64,000 bases of DNA from Achromobacter pestifer (GCF_902859625.1 NZ_CADIJX010000003.1:372001-436000); one strand, 5' to 3'; numbered from the stretch's first letter, positions 9,272-18,362 are shown. Notes: generated by a model not told the origin, from the letters alone. Program-made: numbers and translations.

Positions 9272-10516
9272 CTACGGCGTCGAAGGAGGCCAGCGCGGCA
9301 AGACACCCTGTTCCCGCAGGGTCGCGATATGAGTGTCGTCGAGGCCGGCCTCCCGGAGGACCTCGTCGGTGTGCTGCGCGTAGGCGGGGGGCAAGCGGCC
9401 CAGTCGCATGGGCGCATCGGATAGCCGCGTGGCGGTGCCAATGCCGTGATAGCCGTCGCGGTCAATGCGCATGCCGCGATGCCTGGCGTGCGCAAGCTCC
9501 AAGGCTTCCGGCACGGAATTGACGGGCCCCACGGGCACGCCCAGGCGCATCAGGTCCTGGCAGACCGCATCGCGTGTGCGGGTGATCAGCGCTTCCTCGA
9601 TGGCCACCCGCAGCACATCGCGGTGTTGCAGCCGCAAGCGATTGGTCGAAAAGCGCTCGTCTTGCTGCAACGATGACAGGCCGATGTAGTCGCAGAATTT
9701 TCGGAACTGGCGGTCGTTCACGATCCCCAGGAAGATCGCGCCGTCCTGGCAAGCGAAACGGTCATACGGCGCAATGTTGGGGTGTGCGCTGCCCAGCAGT
9801 CCGGGCGTGCGTTGCGTGTGCATCCAGTTCGCGGCGTGCGGCACCAACAGGCTGAGCGCGGTATCGAACAGTGTGGCGTCCACGCGCTGCCCCCGGCCGC
9901 TACGCGCCCGGTGATATAGCGCCAACAAGATGCCCGACTGCGCCGTGTAGCCCGTCAGGTGATCCACGATGGGAATGCCGATGCGCGTGGGGCCGCTGGC
10001 GGCGTCGCCGTTCACGCTCATCAGCCCGCACATCGCCTGCAAGATGGCGTCATAGCCGGGCAGTCCCCCCAACGGGCCGTCTTGGCCAAAGCCCGATATG
10101 GCGCAGTAGATCAGCTGCGGAAAACGGGGCTTCAAGTCGGCCTCGTAGTCCAGCCCCCATTTGGCCATCGTGCCGGGGATGAAGTTCTCGACCAGGATGT
10201 CGGCGTCTTCCAGCAATCGCAGCAAGACGTCGCGGCCACCCGCAAGCGACAGGTCCAGCGCGACAGCGCGCTTGCCGCGATTGACGGCGGTGAAGTAGGC
10301 GGCATCCCCGTCCGCGTTGATGGGCGGGCCGAGCGTGCGGGTCTCGTCGCCGCCGGGGGGCTCGATCTTGATGACGTCGGCGCCTTGATCGGCCAGCATC
10401 TGGGTGCAAAGCGGCCCCGCCAGCACCCTGGACAGGTCAATGACCCGAACGCCCTCCAACGCGCCAGGGGGGCGGGCGTCGGGGGCGTGTACCGCATGCT
10501 CCAATGAACCAGACAT
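9272..10516 (-). CDS. Class III (CaiB/BaiF) CoA-transferase
   Basis: Formyl-CoA-transferase-type enzyme that moves CoA between carboxylic acids through an aspartyl-CoA thioester. Visible elements are GVRVIDLSRVLAGPLCTQMLADQGADVIKIE at the N-terminus, NRGKRAVALDL, ILVENFIPGTMAKWGLDYE and YCAISGFGQDGP. The second ATG of the pair at 10519/10516 is preferred, because a GAGG sits 6 bases before it; the longer frame from 10537 has no ribosome site. That gives 414 residues. It lies 42 bases upstream of the Bug gene and follows the MaoC-like gene, so it probably recycles CoA onto the acid imported by the Bug receptor. Confidence 0.9.
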   Translation of the reverse strand: MSGSLEHAVHAPDARPPGALEGVRVIDLSRVLAGPLCTQMLADQGADVIKIEPPGGDETRTLGPPINADGDAAYFTAVNRGKRAVALDLSLAGGRDVLLRLLEDADILVENFIPGTMAKWGLDYEADLKPRFPQLIYCAISGFGQDGPLGGLPGYDAILQAMCGLMSVNGDAASGPTRIGIPIVDHLTGYTAQSGILLALYHRARSGRGQRVDATLFDTALSLLVPHAANWMHTQRTPGLLGSAHPNIAPYDRFACQDGAIFLGIVNDRQFRKFCDYIGLSSLQQDERFSTNRLRLQHRDVLRVAIEEALITRTRDAVCQDLMRLGVPVGPVNSVPEALELAHARHRGMRIDRDGYHGIGTATRLSDAPMRLGRLPPAYAQHTDEVLREAGLDDTHIATLREQGVLPRWPPSTP

Positions 10517-10567
10517 CATCGACCTCGCTTTGGTCATGTCCGGCGTTGCGCGCCGGCGGCCCGGGCG

Positions 10568-11713
10568 TTACCCGCGGGAGGGCAGTTCAACCACGCCGGA
10601 ACCCAGCACGGACAGCTCGTCGTCCTGGTTGCGCGCTTCCTGCTCGATCTCCACCAGATGGCGGCCGTCCTCGATGTACTTGCGTGTGACGCGGCCCTTG
10701 AAGAACAGCATGTCGCCTTCGGGGTTGTGGCGGCGGATCTTGCAGGTCGACTTGCGAAGGAACCCGGCGTCGCCCATCCAGTTGGTCAGATGGTGCGTCA
10801 GCCACGAGTTGCGCTCCGGGCCATAGTCGTAGGCGCCAGGCGCTCCGACTTCCAACGCAAACTCTTCTTCCCAGTGGACCCGTTCGGGCACGTCGGGGAT
10901 TCCAAAACGATTGGTGATGCCAACGCCGGGATGCGCGTCGATCAGTTGCCACGCCAGCTTGTTGGCGCGGATGTACAGGCCACCCCAGCCTTGCGCGAAG
11001 GCAATGAAGCCCGTCACCGTCATCGGACCCTTGAACATCACGGGCAGCTCTTCGCCTTCCTTCACGTCTTCCCAGTAGCGAGGCGTGGCGCCGCGCACTT
11101 CCTCCTGCGCATACAGCTTGTAGGCTTCCTTGATTTCCTCGGGGCTATAGCGTCGGGGTTCGCGGGCGCGCACTTCCTTGTACTTGCTGCCTTGTTCACG
11201 CGCATGGTCGCGTTCGGTGCGGAAGCACCAACTATCGGCTTCGGCAACTTTATCGCCGTCCTGGTTGAAGAAATCGACGTGATAGATCTGCTGGACCGCG
11301 CGGCCTGCGAACCGGGTCTGGTGTTCGATCAGGTTCTTCAGATGCGCTTCGGTCGAAATGACGTCATTGCGCTTGACGGTCTTGTGCCAGGTCCAGTCGG
11401 CGCCCGACCACATGGCGTGCACGCCGGGCAGTCCGCCCACATAGCCCGACACGATACGGCTGGTTGAAAACAGGAAGCTGGGCAACGCGATGATGCCGCC
11501 GTGCTGGGTCTTGGCCGCGTACTCGGGGTCGGACCACAAGGGGTTGTCGTCGCCGATGCCGTGGGCGTAGTGGCGGATGTTGTCACGGGTGGCCTCGTAG
11601 CACCACGGCTCAGCCGTGGCGCCGATCTTGACGCCGATCCGTTCGCGCAGGTCGTCCAGGCCGCGCTCGGTGATTTTCGGGAAGCTTCTTTCATTCTGGG
11701 TCTTGGTCAGCAT
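10568..11713 (-). CDS. MaoC-like / FAS1-like hydratase (double hot-dog)
   Basis: A 381-residue protein of the MaoC-dehydratase/FAS1-dehydratase type, expected to hydrate an enoyl-CoA or dehydrate a hydroxyacyl-CoA. The N-terminal half (about 20-175) carries YAHGIGDDNPLWSDPEYA and GGIIALPSFLFS, typical of the FAS1-like hot-dog with its D-N-P-x-x catalytic loop. The C-terminal half forms the second hot-dog (VTGFIAFAQGWGG, VRHNPEGDMLFFKGRVTRKY-like region). A good Shine-Dalgarno (AGGAGACATC) supports the start. It sits between the ligase (18-base gap) and the CoA-transferase, consistent with a short beta-oxidation-like step on the activated acid. Confidence 0.85.
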   Translation of the reverse strand: MLTKTQNERSFPKITERGLDDLRERIGVKIGATAEPWCYEATRDNIRHYAHGIGDDNPLWSDPEYAAKTQHGGIIALPSFLFSTSRIVSGYVGGLPGVHAMWSGADWTWHKTVKRNDVISTEAHLKNLIEHQTRFAGRAVQQIYHVDFFNQDGDKVAEADSWCFRTERDHAREQGSKYKEVRAREPRRYSPEEIKEAYKLYAQEEVRGATPRYWEDVKEGEELPVMFKGPMTVTGFIAFAQGWGGLYIRANKLAWQLIDAHPGVGITNRFGIPDVPERVHWEEEFALEVGAPGAYDYGPERNSWLTHHLTNWMGDAGFLRKSTCKIRRHNPEGDMLFFKGRVTRKYIEDGRHLVEIEQEARNQDDELSVLGSGVVELPSRG

Positions 11714-11731
11714 GATGTCTCCTGCGTGGGG

Positions 11732-13309
11732 TTAGGCGTGCGCGGCAGGCGCGGTATTGACGGGAGTCGCGGCAAGCTCTTGCTCGCGCAACTTTCTACG
11801 ATGAATCTTTCCAGCGGGTGTCTTGGGCAGTTCGGATACGAACACCACCTGGCGCGGATACTCGTGCTGGGCCAACTGGCTGCGCACCGTGTTCTGGATC
11901 TCTTCGATGAAGGTGTCATCGCCTGCGCGTGCCGACACCACGAAGGCCTTGACGACCTGCCCGCGCAAGGCATCAGGTACGCCGATGGCGGCGGCCTCGG
12001 TAACGTCGCGGTGCTTCAGGATGGCGTCTTCGATCTCAACGGCGCTCATCGTCCAGCCGGCCGAGATGATGACGTCATCAGCGCGGCCGCCGTGCCAGAA
12101 ATAGCCGTCCTCATCGATGCGTCCCAGGTCTTTGGTGGCGACCCAGCCATCGCGGCGCCACAACTTCAGTTCGCCCGTGACGCCGGACGGGCACGGAGCG
12201 CCGTTGGCATCCTGTACTTCCACGCGCACCCCCGGTACGGGCTTGCCCAGCGAGCCGGGCTTGACCGTGAAGTCGGGTGCGCCAGGGTAGTTCACCAGGC
12301 AGACCCCGATTTCCGTGGTGCCATACATGCTGCAAACCGGTCGTCCGAAGGTGGCTTCCACAAAGGCCGACGTTTCGCTGTCGATGGGTTCGCCGGTGAA
12401 AGAGACTTTTTCCAGGTGGTAGCGATATTGGCCAGCCACGCCCGAGTTGCGCATCATCCGGTAATGCGTGGCGGCGGCCGAGATGTTGTTGAAGCCGTGG
12501 TCCTGTAGCGCTTGCAGCAGGCGTTCGGCGTTGAACTTGCCGGCGTAGGCGCCGATGGTCACGCCCAGCGCCAGCGGGGCCAGCGTGCCGTGCCACAGGC
12601 CATGCCCCCAGGCGGGCGACGAGGGGCACATGAAGCGGTCACCAGGGCGCACGCCGGTGCCGTACAGCGCGGCCAGCATCAGCGTGACCAACGCCCGGTG
12701 CGTGTGCTTGACCGCGTCCGGTAGTTCGCGGGTGGTGCCCGAGGTGTATTGGAAGATGGCCAGGTCGTCGGCCTGCGTCCGACATGTGTATTGGGCAGGG
12801 AAGGCGGAAAGCCCGGCGATGAAATCCTCGTCCGCAATTACCACGCGCATGTCTTCCCGGGCGCCCGCCAGCGGGGCTTTTTCGGCATTGGTCACCAGCA
12901 TGCGTGGCGTGCAGTCCTGCACGCGCAGCCGAATGCCATCCGGGCCGAACAGCGTGAAGAGCGGCACCGCGATCACCCCAGCCTTCATCGCGCCGAACAT
13001 CGCCACGTAGAACGCCAGGGACGGTTCCAGCATCACCGCGACCCGGTCGCCGGCCTGGATGCCCTGGTCGGCCAGGTAGTGCGCGAAGCGCGACGAGGCT
13101 TCGGAAATCTGCCGGAAGCCATAGGACTCATCGCCGCCCGCCGCCCGGACCAGGATGACTGCGGGCTGGTCTTGGCCGACATGACGATCAATGCATTCAT
13201 GGGCGATGTTCATCTGCTTGCGGTCGCCGTCGAACAGCTCCCAAAGCTTGTCCGGCGTGCAGAGCGCCTGGGCGTCCGCGTAGGAAATGGCCTGCGTCAG
13301 TGTCGTCAT
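11732..13309 (-). CDS. Acyl-CoA synthetase (AMP-forming)
   Basis: ANL-superfamily ligase of 525 residues that adenylates a carboxylic acid and then forms its CoA thioester. The order of motifs is normal: A3 nucleotide loop (residues 188-201), the adenine-binding YGTTEIG, the KDLGRIDEDGYFWHGGRADD hinge region, and the catalytic lysine K501 in PAGKIHRRKL. The A3 loop reads TSGTTRELPDAVKHTH in place of the usual TSGTTG-x-PKG, so the glycine and lysine after GTT are replaced. It is the first gene of the operon running to the Bug receptor and is divergent from iclR; their shared 166-base region holds a promoter and palindromic operators. Confidence 0.9.
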   Translation of the reverse strand: MTTLTQAISYADAQALCTPDKLWELFDGDRKQMNIAHECIDRHVGQDQPAVILVRAAGGDESYGFRQISEASSRFAHYLADQGIQAGDRVAVMLEPSLAFYVAMFGAMKAGVIAVPLFTLFGPDGIRLRVQDCTPRMLVTNAEKAPLAGAREDMRVVIADEDFIAGLSAFPAQYTCRTQADDLAIFQYTSGTTRELPDAVKHTHRALVTLMLAALYGTGVRPGDRFMCPSSPAWGHGLWHGTLAPLALGVTIGAYAGKFNAERLLQALQDHGFNNISAAATHYRMMRNSGVAGQYRYHLEKVSFTGEPIDSETSAFVEATFGRPVCSMYGTTEIGVCLVNYPGAPDFTVKPGSLGKPVPGVRVEVQDANGAPCPSGVTGELKLWRRDGWVATKDLGRIDEDGYFWHGGRADDVIISAGWTMSAVEIEDAILKHRDVTEAAAIGVPDALRGQVVKAFVVSARAGDDTFIEEIQNTVRSQLAQHEYPRQVVFVSELPKTPAGKIHRRKLREQELAATPVNTAPAAHA

Positions 13310-13369
13310 GTCGTCGCGCCTGTTGAAGTCCGCAATCTGTTGAAGCGAGTTTGCGCGCCGCTTTTTAAA

Positions 13370-13405
13370 TTGTCAATTACGTCTATCAATTGTATATAGA
13401 CAATT
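13370..13405 (+). promoter_or_regulatory. iclR promoter with overlapping palindromic operators
   Basis: A sigma-70-type promoter is visible: TTGTCA (13370-13375), 17-base spacer, TATATA (13393-13398). Two inverted repeats overlap it: GTCTAT/ATAGAC (13381-13386, 13396-13401) and AATTGT/ACAATT (13388-13393, 13400-13405). The position between divergent iclR and the ligase operon suggests IclR binds here to control both. Confidence 0.65.
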
Positions 13406-13475
13406 ATAAGGATGCCCGGCGTGACGGGCGAGCCAAGCGGCAAGGTATGCTTGCCGCAATAAAACGGAGAGTCAG

Positions 13476-14276
13476 ATGAGTCAGTCCAGTCCCCAGGAAT
13501 CCAGCGCGCCCGTGGGGCCGCGCGTTCGGCCGGTGCCGGCCGTCACCCGGTCGATCGCCATCCTGCGATTGCTGGGGCGCGGCGGAGAGCCGATGACCTT
13601 GAAGACGATCTCGCAGGAACTGGACATGGTGACCAGCACCTGCCTGCACATCCTTCGCGTCTTGGTGGAAGAGGGGCTGGTGAAGGTCGACGCCGGTACC
13701 AAGCGCTATAGCCTGGGCGTTGGCATGCTGACGCTGGCCCGCAGCGTGATCGAAAGCAGCCCCTTCCCGACGCTGGTGCAGCCGGTGCTGGACAAGTTGT
13801 CCAGCGCGGCCAACGTCACGGCGATTGGCGTGGAGGTGGCGGGCGGCGACCACATGGTGGTGTTGGCCCTGTCACGCTCGACGGCGCCGTTCCGTTTGCA
13901 CGTGGATGTGGGTAGCCGCTTCCCCGCGCTGATCAGCGCGACTGGCCGGCTCGTGGCCGCGTTCGCGGATCTGTCGGACAAGGAATTGGAACGCCGCTTC
14001 AAGGCGTTGCGATGGGATCAGGCACCCGAATTCGCGTCGTGGAAGGCCGATGTGGATGCTGTTCGCCGCGAGGGCTACAGCCTGGATCGGAACAACTACA
14101 TCAACGGTGTGGTCGTGATCGCGGTGCCGGTGTTGGACCGGCACAATCGCATGACGCATTCTTTGGTTGTGGCGGGTCTTGCGGAACAGCTTGATGACGC
14201 CAAGGCCATCGCGCTGGCCAAGGATTTGCAGACCGAAGCGCATACGCTGTCGCAACTGTTGGCCGCCCGGAGCTGA
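13476..14276 (+). CDS. IclR family transcriptional regulator
   Basis: A 266-residue regulator with an N-terminal winged helix (about 20-85: TRSIAILRLLGRGGEPMTLKTISQELDMVTSTCLHILRVL) and a C-terminal IclR effector domain (about 95-260) of the GAF-like type. It is divergent from the acyl-CoA ligase/MaoC/CoA-transferase/Bug operon and cotranscribed with a thioesterase. The likely effector is the acid, or CoA ester, degraded by that operon. Shine-Dalgarno GGAG lies before the ATG. Confidence 0.93.
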   Translation: MSQSSPQESSAPVGPRVRPVPAVTRSIAILRLLGRGGEPMTLKTISQELDMVTSTCLHILRVLVEEGLVKVDAGTKRYSLGVGMLTLARSVIESSPFPTLVQPVLDKLSSAANVTAIGVEVAGGDHMVVLALSRSTAPFRLHVDVGSRFPALISATGRLVAAFADLSDKELERRFKALRWDQAPEFASWKADVDAVRREGYSLDRNNYINGVVVIAVPVLDRHNRMTHSLVVAGLAEQLDDAKAIALAKDLQTEAHTLSQLLAARS

Positions 14277-14281
14277 CCATC

Positions 14282-14710
14282 ATGACCATGACACCAACCA
14301 GCGGAACATTGACTGCCGACGGTTGGCGTCAGAAGTCCTTGCCTGGCTTCGCGGGCCTGATAGGCCCGTTGTGGGTGCGCAAGGAAACGGAGGGATGGGC
14401 GTACGGAATACTGGCGACGGCCAGCCACTTGAATCCCGCAGACGTCGTCCATGGTGGATTGCTGACGGCGCTGTTGGATCACGGTTTAAGCGCCATCGCG
14501 TGGGAAGCGCTGGAGCGCCGTGCGTGCGTGACGGTGCAGTTGGACACGCATTTCCTGATGGCGGCACGCGCGGGTCAGTTCCTGGAAGTGCGTGGCCGCG
14601 TGGTCCGGGCGACTTCCAGTCTGGTGTTCATGCAAGGTGAGTTGACCGTCGCCGGAAACATAGTGGCGACGGCATCAGCCTTGTTGAAGTCGCTGGGGAA
14701 GGCAGCCTGA
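14282..14710 (+). CDS. PaaI-type hot-dog thioesterase
   Basis: A 142-residue single hot-dog protein of the PaaI/YdiI acyl-CoA thioesterase group. The core signature is HLNPADVVHGGLLTALLDHGLSAIAW (H-G-G followed by a helix containing Asp), then the beta-sheet TVQLDTHFLMAARAGQFLEVRGRV. It starts 6 bases after the iclR stop and is certainly in the same transcript. It could release CoA from dead-end or surplus CoA esters of the divergent catabolic operon. Confidence 0.85.
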   Translation: MTMTPTSGTLTADGWRQKSLPGFAGLIGPLWVRKETEGWAYGILATASHLNPADVVHGGLLTALLDHGLSAIAWEALERRACVTVQLDTHFLMAARAGQFLEVRGRVVRATSSLVFMQGELTVAGNIVATASALLKSLGKAA

Positions 14711-14731
14711 CAGCCTATTCCCGCGCGCCAC

Positions 14732-14854
14732 TCAAACCATCGATTGCCCCGATTGCTTTGCTGCGCGAACATCCTTCCACAGCGTCACGCACAAGAGCGT
14801 CAGAATGGCGGCGGATATCACCGGCCAGATCAGAAAATAGGCAGTTAGCCACAT
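14732..14854 (-). CDS. 40-residue transporter small subunit (single TM)
   Basis: A very short gene of 40 codons plus stop. The peptide starts MWLTAYFLIWPVISAAILTL and continues through a second hydrophobic stretch to a basic tail (WKDVRAAKQSGQ). It has a clear AAGGAG ribosome site seven bases before the ATG and lies 29 bases downstream of the sodium:solute symporter gene on the same strand. Short peptides with a WP-containing single helix directly beside SSS or NSS transporter genes are a known but poorly studied class of putative transporter small subunits. I infer it associates with the symporter in the inner membrane. Confidence 0.75.
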   Translation of the reverse strand: MWLTAYFLIWPVISAAILTLLCVTLWKDVRAAKQSGQSMV

Positions 14855-14883
14855 ATCAAGCTCCTTGGATCAAGTGAGAGGGT

Positions 14884-16575
14884 TCAGGCCTTGGCCGGTT
14901 GAGCGGCGCCATGGCGGGGCGAAGCGTCCGTCACCTCATCCTGCTCGTGGTGAAACGACGTGACGCGATCGGCCAGCAGACGAAAGTCGAAGCGTTCGCG
15001 GTTGCGCAGGCTCAAGCCCACGCACACGGTGGCGCTGACGCCATAAGCGGTCAACGATCCCATCAGGACGATGTAGTCGCGCAGGTTGCCGACGAAGGCG
15101 GGCAGCATGACGGCGGTGCCGATGACACCGACCACAATGGCCACCGTGCGGCCCAGGAATCCGAAAGCCATCAGGCCCAGCACGACACCGCCGCCGATCG
15201 CCGAGCAGATCTCGAAGAACACCGCGATGGCGCCTTCCATGGGCAGCAGTTCAAAGCGCACGATCGTGAACATGGCGACGGCGGCCAGCACCGAGCACAC
15301 GAATGCCCTGTTGTTGACGCGATCCCAGTAGAAGCTAGCGATCACAGGAAAGACGATGGCGCCCCATAGCGCGCCCACGAACACCAGCATGACCAGGATG
15401 TCCAGGCGCAGGCTGGCGAAGATCACGCCGATCATCGTGGCGATGATCATGGTGGCGCGGCCCCACCACAGCATGCGTTGCGGATTCGGACGGCCGCGCG
15501 CGATGTTCTTCGCATATACATCGGTCATCACAATGGCGGACAGCGCCGCCAGATCGGAGTCAGCCGTGGACGATAGCGAGCCCACGACCAACAGGAAGAA
15601 CAGCGCGATGCCAAATGGCGGCAGGTAGGTCGAGGCCATCTGCGGAATGATGTTGTTCAAGTCACCATTGGCCGGCTCCAGTCCAACGAACAGTGCCAAC
15701 AGGCCCAGCATGCCCAGGCCGATCACGACAGCGCCGTAGCCCACGGTAGCGGTCAGGAAGGTGGGTTTGATCAGGTCTTCGCGCACCGCGAACAGGCGCT
15801 GCGCAATGGTCTGGTTGCCGATGGCGTAGGCCAGCACCGCGACGAAGTAGGGCGCACCTTGTTCCAGGATCGCCTTGGTGGAATAGAAGTCGGCCTGGTC
15901 GGCGTTCAAGCGCCACATGTTGGCTTGCAACAGGTCTGGGCCGCCTGCGTTGAAGAAGATCAGCGGGATGATGACGACCGCCGCGATGATCATGGCCGCC
16001 AGCTGCGCGAAGTCGGTCATGACCGACGTGCGAAAGCCCGACCACAGCGTGTACGACAGCACGCCCAATCCAGCGATGAGCACGCCCTGGATGAATGTGA
16101 GCGGGCTGAGAATGGACACCAGTGCGCCCGCCGCCGTGAAGTTCACCATCAGGCTGATGCAGCTGCCGATGATGTTGGACACCGCCATGATCATCTGGCT
16201 GGACGTGCCGTGACGGGCGTGGATGACTTCCGCCAGCGTGTGGGCCTTGGGCGCCAGTTTCCTGAAGCGTTTGCCGAAGGGGTAGATGAAGAGAATCATC
16301 AAGGCGCCCCAGAATCCGTAATGCAGCGGCCCCGATAGTCCGTATTTGTAGCCGGACGTGGCGCTGGCATAGAACGAGGCGGCCCAGATCCAGGTGGCGA
16401 TCATGCTGGCGGTCGACAGGCCGAAGCCGACCGCGTTGTTCGACACCATGAAGCCGTCGACATTCTCATTCTTTTCGCCGATGAACAGCGACATGAGGAA
16501 CGTCGCGCCGTAGAAGCCGGCAAGCAACAATATGGCGGTCGTCGCCGATAACTGGAAGAACGCTGTCTCTTGCAT
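14884..16575 (-). CDS. Sodium:solute symporter (SSS family)
   Basis: A 563-residue inner-membrane protein with about 13 predicted helices of the LeuT-fold SSS family. The N-terminus has the extended helix-1 region and STASMIATWIWAASFYASA; NFTAAGALVSILSP and GSLSSTADSDLAALSAIVMTDVY form the sodium-binding and family-signature parts (the latter resembles urea/polyamine transporter-like members). The hydrophilic C-terminal tail (about 525-563) is His/Asp/Glu-rich. It probably imports an organic substrate with Na+. It is followed by a small-subunit gene and preceded by a long untranslated region, but no enzyme gene points to the substrate. Confidence 0.9.
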   Translation of the reverse strand: MQETAFFQLSATTAILLLAGFYGATFLMSLFIGEKNENVDGFMVSNNAVGFGLSTASMIATWIWAASFYASATSGYKYGLSGPLHYGFWGALMILFIYPFGKRFRKLAPKAHTLAEVIHARHGTSSQMIMAVSNIIGSCISLMVNFTAAGALVSILSPLTFIQGVLIAGLGVLSYTLWSGFRTSVMTDFAQLAAMIIAAVVIIPLIFFNAGGPDLLQANMWRLNADQADFYSTKAILEQGAPYFVAVLAYAIGNQTIAQRLFAVREDLIKPTFLTATVGYGAVVIGLGMLGLLALFVGLEPANGDLNNIIPQMASTYLPPFGIALFFLLVVGSLSSTADSDLAALSAIVMTDVYAKNIARGRPNPQRMLWWGRATMIIATMIGVIFASLRLDILVMLVFVGALWGAIVFPVIASFYWDRVNNRAFVCSVLAAVAMFTIVRFELLPMEGAIAVFFEICSAIGGGVVLGLMAFGFLGRTVAIVVGVIGTAVMLPAFVGNLRDYIVLMGSLTAYGVSATVCVGLSLRNRERFDFRLLADRVTSFHHEQDEVTDASPRHGAAQPAKA

Positions 16576-17123
16576 CTTTTGGGTCCTTACTCCTCGACAG
16601 CCAGGTCGCGGCCTGATGGCCGTGGCTGCGTGAGCGCCGTTTCCGCGGAGTGCGATGGGTGGCTAGCTTTCCCACGGCCAGGGCGAAACACCAAGAGATC
16701 ACGGGCGCATGAATTGCGCGCGCGATCGCATGCCCGCGCGATCAGGCAGGGGATGGCGGCCTGGATCGAACAGACAACATTCACACCGTATCGGTGCTTA
16801 GCCGCCGAATGAGGCCGGGCGTCGTGGACGGATGAGTCAATGACGCAAGACGCGGCTCAGTACAGCGAGCAAAGGTTCTGCTGGGTAAGCAGTTTTTGTT
16901 CCGCAGCCAAAAGGCGGCTGGGTGGTGGTGTTTCGGCGCTGGCGCCGGGCCGCTGTGCGCGGCCGTGTGACGGGTACCCTCGATGGCAAAGCATCGGACG
17001 GGTCCGGTGAAGAGTTACATCATCTGTTAAGTATAGGGGCAGTCGACGGCGAGGTCTAGCGTCTGGCCGAAAAAACTGCCAAAAAAATGTAAATCACGAG
17101 CCTTTGCTCAACGATGTAAATGT
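16576..17123 (-). other. Long upstream region of the symporter gene
   Basis: About 550 bases without a credible gene; the short frames here lack ribosome sites and family resemblance. A possible sigma-54 element reads on the minus strand with GG at 16902-16901 and GC at 16890-16889, exactly 10 bases between, in the context CGGAACAAAAACTGCTT. It matches the consensus only partly. It could drive the symporter with a leader of about 300 bases. Confidence 0.3.
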
Positions 17124-17150
17124 AAAAAAACCCCTGCAAAAAGGGGTTTT
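17124..17150 (-). terminator. Intrinsic terminator after prpF
   Basis: Read on the minus strand, AAAACCCC (17150-17143) and GGGGTTTT (17134-17127) form a stem followed by a run of T (complement of A 17130-17124). It lies 28 bases beyond the prpF stop and ends the gntR-acnD-prpF transcript. Confidence 0.85.
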
Positions 17151-17177
17151 CAAGGAGAAAATCGTTTCGATGCGGGA

Positions 17178-18362
17178 CTAGAAGCCCGCGCGTGGCACAT
17201 GCACGCGACCTTCCATCAGCACGCGCGCGCTGCGGCTCATGATGGCCTTGGTGACCTTCCATTCTCCGTCCACCAATTGCGCTTGCGCGCCCACGCGCAG
17301 CGTGCCAGACGGATGACCGAAGCACACGTTGTCGCGTTCGGTGCCGCCCGCCGCCAGATTCACCAGCGTGCCCGGCACCGCAGCGGCCGTCGCGATGGCG
17401 ACGGATGCTGTTCCCATCATGGCGTGATGCAGCTTGCCCATCGACAGCGCGCGCACCAGTACATCGATATCGCCTTCGCCGATGTGCTTGCCCGCGGACG
17501 ATTCGTAGGCCTTGGGCGGTGCGACAAAGGCGACCTTGGGCGTGTGCTGGCGGCCGGCAGCGTCTTCGATCTTTTCAATCAGGCCCATGCGCAGCGCGCC
17601 ATGCGCCCGGATGGTCTCAAAGCGCGCCAGGGCGGCAGCGTCGCTGTTGATGTCATCTTGCAGTTCCGTGCCCTGGTAGCCCAGCGCCTCGGCGTTCAGG
17701 AAGATCGTCGGAATGCCCGAGTTGATCATCGTGGCCTTGAACGTGCCCACGCCGGGGACTTCCAGATCGTCCACCAGATTGCCCGTGGGGAACATCGAAC
17801 CGCCGTCGCCGTCTTCGGCCGGGTCCATGAACTCCAGTTGCAATTCGGCGGCGGGAAAGGTCACGCCATCCAGTTCAAAATCTCCGGTCTCCTGCACCGC
17901 GCCATCGGTCATTGGCACGTGGGCGATGATGGTCTTCTTGATGTTGGCTTGCCAGATGCGCACCACGGCAATGCCGTTGGCGGGTACGCGGGCGGGGTCG
18001 ATCAGGCCGTTGGTGATGGCGAAGGGGCCGACGGCGGCAGACAGGTTGCCGCAGTTGCCGCTCCAGTCCACAAAGGGCTGATCGATGGACACCTGGCCAA
18101 ACAGATAATCGACGTCATGATCTGGCTGCGTGCTCTTGCCGACGATCACGGTCTTGCTGGTGCTGGACGTGGCAGCGCCCATGCCGTCGATCTGCTTGCC
18201 GTAGGGATCGGGACTGCCAATCACGCGCATCAGCAGCGCGTCGCGCGCGGCGCCTGGCGCGCGGGCGGATTCGGGCAGATCGTCCAGTTTGAAGAACACA
18301 CCTTTGCTGGTGCCGCCGCGCATGTAGGTGGCGGCAATCCTGGTCTGGGGAGCATGGGCCAT
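17178..18362 (-). CDS. prpF: 2-methylaconitate cis-trans isomerase PrpF
   Basis: A 394-residue PrpF protein of the diaminopimelate-epimerase fold. It isomerises the trans-2-methylaconitate product of AcnD so the 2-methylcitrate cycle can continue. Visible family elements are TYMRGGTSKGVFF at the start, DGMGAATSSTSKTV with Lys70 and WSGNCGNLSAAVGPFA with Cys104 (positions equivalent to the known active-site Lys and Cys), and GHPSGTLRVGA near the end. It is the last gene of the operon, 79 bases after acnD, with a good ribosome site (AGGACTGACCC). PrpF occurs with AcnD, never with PrpD, which fits here. Confidence 0.95.
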   Translation of the reverse strand: MAHAPQTRIAATYMRGGTSKGVFFKLDDLPESARAPGAARDALLMRVIGSPDPYGKQIDGMGAATSSTSKTVIVGKSTQPDHDVDYLFGQVSIDQPFVDWSGNCGNLSAAVGPFAITNGLIDPARVPANGIAVVRIWQANIKKTIIAHVPMTDGAVQETGDFELDGVTFPAAELQLEFMDPAEDGDGGSMFPTGNLVDDLEVPGVGTFKATMINSGIPTIFLNAEALGYQGTELQDDINSDAAALARFETIRAHGALRMGLIEKIEDAAGRQHTPKVAFVAPPKAYESSAGKHIGEGDIDVLVRALSMGKLHHAMMGTASVAIATAAAVPGTLVNLAAGGTERDNVCFGHPSGTLRVGAQAQLVDGEWKVTKAIMSRSARVLMEGRVHVPRAGF

